Positions 56,988-64,000 of a stretch of DNA of 64,000 bases are shown piece after piece. The position numbers were made by a program, and so were the translations under genes. How positions within the stretch are numbered: position 1 is the first letter of the stretch; each line of letters starts with the position of its first letter. The stretch is from Bacteroidota bacterium (GTDB lineage Bacteria; Bacteroidota; JABWAT01), in contig JAKLJL010000001.1 of assembly GCA_023151185.1 (NCBI GenBank), positions 744,001-808,000 on the forward strand, in the 5' to 3' direction. The notes under the pieces were generated by a model. That model did no database searches, was not told the origin of the DNA, and saw nothing but the letters and a program-made list of their open reading frames with translations.

Positions 56988-59900
56988 TCAGGCCTGGCTG
57001 TCAGAACTTATTATGGAAGGGAGTTCAAACCAGAACCGGCTTCCGTGCCCCGGTTTACTTTCGACCCCGGTTGATCCGCCATGCAGTTCTACCAGTTGCT
57101 TTACGATAGAAAGCCCGAGTCCGGTCGAGGTTTCGCCACCGGTTGGTTTTGCGGAAAGGCGCTGGAATTTTCCAAAAACTTTTTTCAGGTCATCAGAAGA
57201 AAGTCCGGGACCTTCGTCAGTCACGAAAAACAAAATCCTGTCTTTTTCCCGGGTAATTCCGGTGCGGATGCTGGTATTGGGCGGGGAATATTTTACTGCA
57301 TTGCCCAGGAGGTTTTCCATGCACTCTGCAATCCGGCCTTCATCGGCCAGAACGGATGGATCCAGGTCGGTTTCAATCCGGATTTCCTGATTTTTTTTGG
57401 AGGCAGCCGGTTGAAGATCACTTACGACCCGGTTCAGCATTCCGCCAAGTGAAACCGGTTTCCGGGAAAGTTCCATCCGTCCGCTTTCAATGGTAGCCGA
57501 AATAAGCAGTTCATTGATCTGATGCAGCATCCGTTCTGCCGCAAGCCGGATCTGTTCGGCCCGCTTCTGAACCTGAGGGTTTTCATTTTTTGCGGAAAGA
57601 AGCAATTCAGAATATCCTGAAATGGCCTGAAGGGGATTTTTTAAATCATGGGCCACCAGGTTCATAAATTCGGTTTTCAGTTCATTGGCATCCCGTAGCT
57701 GTTCATTGGTTTGTGACAACTGCTGGTTGATCCATTTCACTTCCATTTCCTGCCGGTACATACTGATCAGGTTTTTTGCTCTGGCCTGGAGTTCACGGGC
57801 ATAAAACGGTTTGTACATGTAGTCATTTGCACCCGATTCAAGGCCTTCGACCTTCATATCGCCGGTGGCTTTTGCTGTAAGCAGAATAACCGGAATATTG
57901 CTTGTTGCCGGGTTGGATTTTAGTGCACGGCAGAAGTCATAGCCATTCATTACCGGCATCATCACATCGCTGATTACCAGATCAGGGTGGCGGCCCGAAA
58001 CGAACTGCAGCCCTTCCTCACCGTTTCCGGCTTCAGCAATCTGATATTCCTTTTTCAGGATATCTTTTACATAATTCCGGATATCCTTATTATCATCGAC
58101 CACCAGAACCAGTTCCTTTTTATGACGATGGACTGTTTTGGTCTGTTTTTCAGAATCCCGCTTCAGATTCAGGTCATCCTGTTCCAGATCTGCCAGTTCC
58201 ATTTTCAGGTTTTCTGATGTCATTAGATCGGGAACGGCCGGTGACTCTTCAAAAATAAACTCAGGAGGCAGATGGGATTTGCCTTTCAGCAGCCTGACGG
58301 TAAACCGGGTACCCTTTCCGGGACTGCTTTCTGCCCGGATGTACCCGCCGTGAAGTTCAACAAAATCCTTTACCAGAGCCAGACCGATTCCGGTCCCGCT
58401 CATCCCGGATACCGAAACATTCTGGGTTTGCCTGAATCGTTCAAAAATGAAGGGAAGGTCATCAGCAGCAATTCCCATCCCCGTATCTTCAACGGAAACT
58501 TCTACAAAAGACGGTTCTTCCCCCGGTTGTGATTCAGTAACCGAAAGGGAAATCATTCCGCCTTCAGATGTGAACTTAAACGCATTCGAGAGCAGGTTGT
58601 AAAAAACTTTATCAATCTTATCCTTGTCGAAGAAAACGGGTATTTTTTCTGTCTGAAAGGTAATCTGGAGGTGAATTTTACGGCGTTCAGAATAGGCAGA
58701 AAAGGCAGCAGCCAGGTCTTTAAGAAATGAAACCAGATTGCTTTCAGTGGCATGAAGCGTCATTTTACCGCTTTCCATTTTGGAAATATCCAGCAACTGA
58801 TTGATCAGGCGCAGGAGCCGCCGGGCATTCCTGAGCATCATTTCCATCTGGTTTTTAAGTTCTGCCGGTATTTCGCCATATCCGCCGGTCAGGGCATGTT
58901 CCAACGGCCCGATTGTAAGGGTAAGCGGGGTTCTGAATTCATGTGAAACGTTCGAGAAAAACTGGGATTTCGCCCGGTCCATTTCCAGAATTTTCTGCTT
59001 TTGTGCTTCGATCACGGCGGCAGACCGTTCGGCCTCATGCCAGGCAATTTCGGCTTCCTCAAGCGCCGATTCAGCCCGGTTTTTCTGGGATTCCAGATCT
59101 TTTGTCCGTTCTTCGACCAGAACTTTAAGGCGGTACCGGGTTTCTTTCAGTTTATTGATCCGGCGTTTAAAGTAAATGTATACCGCTGCAGAGAAAGCCA
59201 GAAATGCCAGAATGTAAAACCAGGGGGTTTCAAAAAAGCCGGGTTTCCGGGTGAAGGTGACTTTGGCCCCGGTTTCATTCCACTTTCCGTCCTGACTTGA
59301 TGCTAAAACCTGAAACGTGTAGGTGCCGGGTGGCAGATTGGTGTAAAAAGCTGTTCGTCTGGTTGATGTGACGGTCCAGTCATCATCAAACCCAATCAGT
59401 TTATATTTATAAGTGACCCGGTTAGGAGCCTGGAAATTGAATCCGATAAAGTGGAACTCAATTTTATCCTGATCCGGTTCGAGGAAGAAATCTGTTTTTC
59501 CGCCGAAATCAGTTTGTCCTGCCAGTACAGATTCAATCAGGACATCGGGAACCGGAGCTTCCGGTGACATTTTACCCGGGTCGGTAATCATGACTCCTTC
59601 AGCGGACGGCAGCCAGATCTGGCCATTGGTCATTTTCCACCCGGCGGGCTGGGAGCCGCCGTTGCACTGCAGGGATTTCATTCCGTCACTTTTATCATAT
59701 TGTCTGATACTGAACCGGCTGATAATGCCGTCTGCGGCATCGTTCAGATCGCTGATTTTAACCTGATAAGGGCCCCGGTTGCAGGTAAGCCAGAAATTGC
59801 CGTAATCATCTTCAAGAATTCTGAGGATCAGGTCATCAAGAAGGCCGTTCTGCCAGGTCAGCCGGGTGATGAACCCATTTTTAATGCGGAACAATCCATT

Positions 59901-61481
59901 ATTGGTTCCGACCCAGAGGGTTCCATCCCTTTGCTCGTGAAAGGCAAAAACTGCCGCGGTCTGGTCGAAGCCCTGAAGCGGATTAAGAATGAGAGAATCA
60001 TTTCGGAACTGATGCAGTCCGTTTCCGTTGGTGCCTACCCAGAACCGGTTGCGGGAGTCAATAAACAAGGTGCGGAGGTAATTGCTGCTTGCAACTTCCG
60101 GGTTTGAAATCACTTTAATCTTTCCGTTGGAAAGCCGGTTTAATCCGCCGCCGGCTGTTCCAAAAAACAGAGAACCGGTAGAATCCTGCAGGATACTCAT
60201 TACCACACTGCCTGAAAGGCCGTCTTTTGCCGTGATGGTTTTGATCCGTTCGGACGTCAGAATTGCAGAAAGGCCATTTCCTGTTCCCAGCCAGATGGTA
60301 TGATCCCGGTCTTCAAAAATTGAGAAAATCCGGTTGTCGGAAAGACCGGATTCAGAGGTGAAAATTGCCCGTTTTCCGTTCCTTAGTCTTACGGCCCCGG
60401 CCCCGTCTGTTCCGATCCAGATATCGCCGTTTTTTGACTGGAATACAGACCGGATAAAATCCTCGGGAAGTCCGTTTGTTGAGTTGAGGGTCGAAAACCG
60501 TCTTTGGCTCAGCCGGTTCAAGCCGTTTGTCGTGCCAACCCAGATGTTTTTCGCCTTATCTTCAAAGGTACACCATACATTATTGTGTGATAACCCTTCT
60601 TTGGTCGAAAGCCTGTCAAACCGGGAACCCGAATACCTGAAAAGTCCGCCTGCCGTCGATACCCAGACAAAACCACCAGAGTCTTTCATGAGATTGGCAA
60701 CGGAAAGATTGGTCAACCCGTCTTTCTCATTCAGGACTGAGAGTTTTTCATTTTTAAGAACCAGAACTCCACGGTCAGTCCCGATCCAGAGTTCCACCGG
60801 CGAGATTTGAAGAAAACAGTAAACAAAAAGTCCGGAGGTTTCCGTTTCCCATGGATTTGGACTGATTTTCCCATCCCTTAAAATGGAAAGTCCCTTCGAG
60901 GTTCCAATAAACATTCTCCCGTCGGGGTGTTGCCAGAAAGCATAAACCAGATCACTGACGAGTCCATCACGTGTGGTGACAGGTTTGAATCGGGATCCTT
61001 CCCTGATTGAAAGTCCACCACCGAGAGTCCCGGCCCAGATCCGGCCTTCCCGGTCTTCGGTTAATGCCCTGATGTAGTCAAATAAAATGCCTTCAGGTTT
61101 AGAAAACCGGGTCAGGACTCCGTTTTTCAGGTGGTAAAGTCCCGACCCGTTTGATCCGATCCACAAACCAGAATCTGCAGAAGATAAAATATTGTGGAAA
61201 GAATTATTCAGGATTCCTGAGTTTGTTTTTTTATCGAAAGTGAGAAAATCTATGCCGTTGAACCTGACAAATCCTTCATGGGTGGTCAGCCACAAATAGC
61301 CATCAGGTGTCTGAATGATATCCTTTACCGTGTTTTGCGGAAGCCCGTTCTCAACCTTCCAGATATCAATCTGGTATTTTGAAAAGGGGGAACCGGCAGA
61401 AAAAGGAGCCGTGCCGGCTGTCTGTGCCGGAAGGCAAAGAGGCAGGAGAAACAGAAATACGGCCAGTATGCGATGGATCAA
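56988..61481 (-). CDS. Large hybrid two-component regulator: reg_prop/Y_Y_Y-like sensor, TM, histidine kinase, receiver, second histidine kinase
   Basis: Repeats NGLPQNTVKDIIQTPDGYLWL...; YKYKLIGFDDDWTVTS...LPPGTYTFQV; FFSNVSHEFRTPLTL; receiver LVISDVMMPVMNGYDF; second VAHDLKNPLQAISGY plus two ATPase regions. Confidence 0.9.
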   Translation of the reverse strand: MIHRILAVFLFLLPLCLPAQTAGTAPFSAGSPFSKYQIDIWKVENGLPQNTVKDIIQTPDGYLWLTTHEGFVRFNGIDFLTFDKKTNSGILNNSFHNILSSADSGLWIGSNGSGLYHLKNGVLTRFSKPEGILFDYIRALTEDREGRIWAGTLGGGLSIREGSRFKPVTTRDGLVSDLVYAFWQHPDGRMFIGTSKGLSILRDGKISPNPWETETSGLFVYCFLQISPVELWIGTDRGVLVLKNEKLSVLNEKDGLTNLSVANLMKDSGGFVWVSTAGGLFRYSGSRFDRLSTKEGLSHNNVWCTFEDKAKNIWVGTTNGLNRLSQRRFSTLNSTNGLPEDFIRSVFQSKNGDIWIGTDGAGAVRLRNGKRAIFTSESGLSDNRIFSIFEDRDHTIWLGTGNGLSAILTSERIKTITAKDGLSGSVVMSILQDSTGSLFFGTAGGGLNRLSNGKIKVISNPEVASSNYLRTLFIDSRNRFWVGTNGNGLHQFRNDSLILNPLQGFDQTAAVFAFHEQRDGTLWVGTNNGLFRIKNGFITRLTWQNGLLDDLILRILEDDYGNFWLTCNRGPYQVKISDLNDAADGIISRFSIRQYDKSDGMKSLQCNGGSQPAGWKMTNGQIWLPSAEGVMITDPGKMSPEAPVPDVLIESVLAGQTDFGGKTDFFLEPDQDKIEFHFIGFNFQAPNRVTYKYKLIGFDDDWTVTSTRRTAFYTNLPPGTYTFQVLASSQDGKWNETGAKVTFTRKPGFFETPWFYILAFLAFSAAVYIYFKRRINKLKETRYRLKVLVEERTKDLESQKNRAESALEEAEIAWHEAERSAAVIEAQKQKILEMDRAKSQFFSNVSHEFRTPLTLTIGPLEHALTGGYGEIPAELKNQMEMMLRNARRLLRLINQLLDISKMESGKMTLHATESNLVSFLKDLAAAFSAYSERRKIHLQITFQTEKIPVFFDKDKIDKVFYNLLSNAFKFTSEGGMISLSVTESQPGEEPSFVEVSVEDTGMGIAADDLPFIFERFRQTQNVSVSGMSGTGIGLALVKDFVELHGGYIRAESSPGKGTRFTVRLLKGKSHLPPEFIFEESPAVPDLMTSENLKMELADLEQDDLNLKRDSEKQTKTVHRHKKELVLVVDDNKDIRNYVKDILKKEYQIAEAGNGEEGLQFVSGRHPDLVISDVMMPVMNGYDFCRALKSNPATSNIPVILLTAKATGDMKVEGLESGANDYMYKPFYARELQARAKNLISMYRQEMEVKWINQQLSQTNEQLRDANELKTEFMNLVAHDLKNPLQAISGYSELLLSAKNENPQVQKRAEQIRLAAERMLHQINELLISATIESGRMELSRKPVSLGGMLNRVVSDLQPAASKKNQEIRIETDLDPSVLADEGRIAECMENLLGNAVKYSPPNTSIRTGITREKDRILFFVTDEGPGLSSDDLKKVFGKFQRLSAKPTGGETSTGLGLSIVKQLVELHGGSTGVESKPGHGSRFWFELPSIISSDSQA

Positions 61482-61542
61482 ACAGCCTCCGGCAAATGCA
61501 TACGACTTGGAAAATTTATTCCTGAAAGGCCGAATTCATCTG

Positions 61543-64000
61543 TCATGATTTCAGGACCTCTTTCAGAATTTCGAGTACTTTTTCTACCCGGAAGGGTTTA
61601 GTCAGCAGCCTGGCAACTGAAACGCCGTCTTTAGCCAGGTGAAGTTCATTTTCTGAGTGACCGCTCATCGCAATAATTTTGACTTCCGGCCGGATCGCCT
61701 GAAGCGTTTTAATTAGTGTTCTGCCATCCATGACCGGCATGTTTATATCGGTAATCACCACCCGCAGGTCTGGGTTTCTGGCAAACATACTGATGGCTTC
61801 AGGGCCTTCTGAGGCTGTAAAAACGGAGTAATTGTGTGATTGAAGGGCGTTTCCGAGAATTAAAGTAATTGCAGATTCATCATCTACAACCAGAATCTGC
61901 TCACCGTTTCCCAGATAGGTTTCAGCAGGTTCTGTTTCCTGACGGGAATCATCTGCCGTATCAAAAACCGGGAAGTAAAGCCTGAATTCAGACCCTTTTC
62001 CAGGTTCACTTTCAACTGTAATGAACCCGCCATGGCTTTTTACAATTGCCATCACGGTTGAGAGCCCGAGCCCGGTTCCTTTTTCAAGTTCCTTGGTTGT
62101 AAAAAACGGGTCGAATATTTTTTCAATGACTTCTCTGGGGATTCCGGTTCCGGTATCTTTGACCCGGATCAGGATATAATTTCCCGGCTGGGCTTCCTGA
62201 TTCTTGTGGATGTAATCGTCATGAAACCGGAGAAACTCAGTCTCAATTCTGAGTTCACCGCCAAGCGGCATGGCATCGCGGGCATTTACACACAAATTCA
62301 GCATGACCTGATGAAGCTGGGTAAGATCTCCCCGCAGTGGTGGTAAATCGGATGGAACCGTCATGAAAACTGCAATGTTTTTCGGGAAGGTTGAACGCAA
62401 AATGTTTTCGAGTTCAGCCAGAAGGAGATGAATCCTGATCTGATCACGCCGGCTTTCGGTGCCCCGTGTAAACATGAGCAGACGTTTCATCAGGTCAGAA
62501 GCCCGTTCTACATTGCTTTCCATCATCCCGATCATTTTAACACTTGTATCATCCCGCAGTTTTTCTTTGAAGGACTGAACTGCAATCAGAATTGGCGACA
62601 GAATATTGTTCAGATCGTGGGCAATGCCGCTTGCCATCCGGCCGATGCTTTCCATTCTCTGGGCTCTGAGGTACTGCTGCTCAGTTTTTTTACGTTCCGT
62701 GATGTTGGTGATAATATGCAAAATTGACCGGGGTGATCCGTCCTGATTCCGGATCAGGCTTTTACGGATTTCAACCTGAATTTCGGACCTGGTCCGGGTA
62801 AGGTGAGAAAACTCACCGGCATGTTCGCCTTTGGTTAAAACCTGGACATACCCGGAATACTGATCATCCGTCCGGTTTCCCGTCAGGGTAATAAAATCGT
62901 AGCCGGGTATTTCTCCCGGATTGAGTCCATACAGAGTCTCGAAGCTGTGATTCCAGTATAAAACGTTCCGGTTAAGGTCAGTCACGATAATGGCATCTGT
63001 AGCGTTGTCAAGCAGCATAGCCTGTTCGGTGATGGTTTCCTGTGCCTTTTTCTCAAAGGTCACATTCCGGGCAATAATAACTAACCCAAGCCGGTTTCCG
63101 TTCTCAAAAATGGGGATTTTGGTTGTTTCCAGGTAAATAGGGTCGGCATCGGTGAATTTCAATACTTCAAGTTCGTCAATCCGGCTTCCTTTTCCCCAGG
63201 CCATTTCATCAAGCTCAATACAGGCCGTGTGAGCCTCTGCAGTTTCGGGAATCAGGGCAGCAAGTTCCTGATCCGTTTTTCCGTACCAGGGCTTATTTTC
63301 TATCCGGAATAGTTTCTGGGCTGATTTATTGGTTACCAACCATCGTCCTGTGGCATCTTTGAAAAAGACAGAATCCGGAATTCCCTCAACCAGAATTTCG
63401 AGTTCATTCAGGGTTTTCAGCAAATGGCCGTGAAGGTGAATGTTTTCAAGTGCAATCGAAACTTCAGAAGCCAGGGCAGTGACAAACTCAAACTCATCCT
63501 GTTTCCAGTGATGGATGGCAGTCATCTGATTAAAAGCCAGAAGAAAAAATCCATCCGATGAAATCTCAAAAGGGAACCAGAGCAGAGATTTAATTCCCAT
63601 TACTGTGTGGATCAGGTGGTCAGATCCGTCTTTTTTGAACAGCGGATTTACTTTTTGGATATGGCTGTCGATGTATTGAACTTTCCGTAACCTGATTGCC
63701 CGTTCGGCTTCACTGAAAAGTCCGACAGGGAAGCTTTCCTGCCCCGGATTTTTCTCTTCATAATTCGCCCGGTGCCATTTGGCAATACTGGTTGCCTGAC
63801 CCGAAATATAGTCAATTTTAAAAATCAGGCACCGGTCAGTTTCCATGGTTTCGCCGGCAAGCCGTGCCATTTCTTCGAGGATACGGTTCTGGTGATCCTT
63901 TCCGGTTGCAATAACATCGGCAATGCTGTTTAAGGCCCGGGTAAATTTAAGCTGTCTTTCAAGAAGCAGACTGGCTTCTTTTTTCTGGGTGATATCCCGG
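61543..64000 (-). CDS. GAF/PAS hybrid histidine kinase with C-terminal receiver; 5' end truncated by window edge
   Basis: Frame stays open to the right edge (DITQKKEASLLLERQLKFTRALNSIADVIATGKDHQNRILEEM...). IAHDLNNILSPIL, GTGLGLSTVMAIVKSHGG, receiver VVITDINMPVMDG. Confidence 0.88.
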   Translation of the reverse strand, partial: RDITQKKEASLLLERQLKFTRALNSIADVIATGKDHQNRILEEMARLAGETMETDRCLIFKIDYISGQATSIAKWHRANYEEKNPGQESFPVGLFSEAERAIRLRKVQYIDSHIQKVNPLFKKDGSDHLIHTVMGIKSLLWFPFEISSDGFFLLAFNQMTAIHHWKQDEFEFVTALASEVSIALENIHLHGHLLKTLNELEILVEGIPDSVFFKDATGRWLVTNKSAQKLFRIENKPWYGKTDQELAALIPETAEAHTACIELDEMAWGKGSRIDELEVLKFTDADPIYLETTKIPIFENGNRLGLVIIARNVTFEKKAQETITEQAMLLDNATDAIIVTDLNRNVLYWNHSFETLYGLNPGEIPGYDFITLTGNRTDDQYSGYVQVLTKGEHAGEFSHLTRTRSEIQVEIRKSLIRNQDGSPRSILHIITNITERKKTEQQYLRAQRMESIGRMASGIAHDLNNILSPILIAVQSFKEKLRDDTSVKMIGMMESNVERASDLMKRLLMFTRGTESRRDQIRIHLLLAELENILRSTFPKNIAVFMTVPSDLPPLRGDLTQLHQVMLNLCVNARDAMPLGGELRIETEFLRFHDDYIHKNQEAQPGNYILIRVKDTGTGIPREVIEKIFDPFFTTKELEKGTGLGLSTVMAIVKSHGGFITVESEPGKGSEFRLYFPVFDTADDSRQETEPAETYLGNGEQILVVDDESAITLILGNALQSHNYSVFTASEGPEAISMFARNPDLRVVITDINMPVMDGRTLIKTLQAIRPEVKIIAMSGHSENELHLAKDGVSVARLLTKPFRVEKVLEILKEVLKS

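Noticed and set aside
60334-60810. Plus-strand ORF of 158 aa opposite the hybrid kinase sensor repeats
   Set aside because: Antisense shadow ORF over reg_prop-type repeats.
1-64000. Mobile elements, prophage, tRNA or restriction/defence islands
   Set aside because: No transposase, integrase, tRNA-like cloverleaf, or recognisable defence gene was seen on reading through the window; a tRNAscan or ISfinder run was not possible here.

Overview
The window is about 64 kb of ordinary-density bacterial chromosome. It probably comes from a Bacteroidota/FCB-type organism: there are several proteins with type IX secretion (Por) C-terminal sorting tails (NYPNPFNP...), and promoter-like TTG-N19/20-TAnnTTTG elements. 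The left edge (3..8147) is the 3' part of a giant repetitive secreted protein. The middle holds housekeeping and metabolic genes: FabH-like KAS III, a fused 2-oxoacid:ferredoxin oxidoreductase, ilvD, rhomboid, C1 peptidase, an ABC exporter, serA, metF, an MCP-like/PhnD-like pair, dihydroorotase-like, M14 peptidase, lspA, a DinG-like helicase, a PPIase, NUDIX, an M64 peptidase, a TonB-type receptor, a ribosomal-oxygenase-like cupin, pckG, MFS/CobW, GDPD and an FtsB-like protein. The right part holds four tandem type IX cargo genes, an M13 peptidase and two large hybrid histidine kinases, the second running off the right edge. No tRNA, rRNA, transposase, prophage or CRISPR array was recognised. 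The most unusual item is intergenic, at about 31281..31440: a self-contained transcription unit (Bacteroidota-type promoter to U-tract terminator) encoding a predicted RNA of about 160 nt. It has three consecutive hairpins whose stems are all different but whose 8-nt loops are identical (ATGGGGAC), spaced 35 and 36 nt apart. No protein feature explains it. All product names come from reading motifs by eye; no database search was run.
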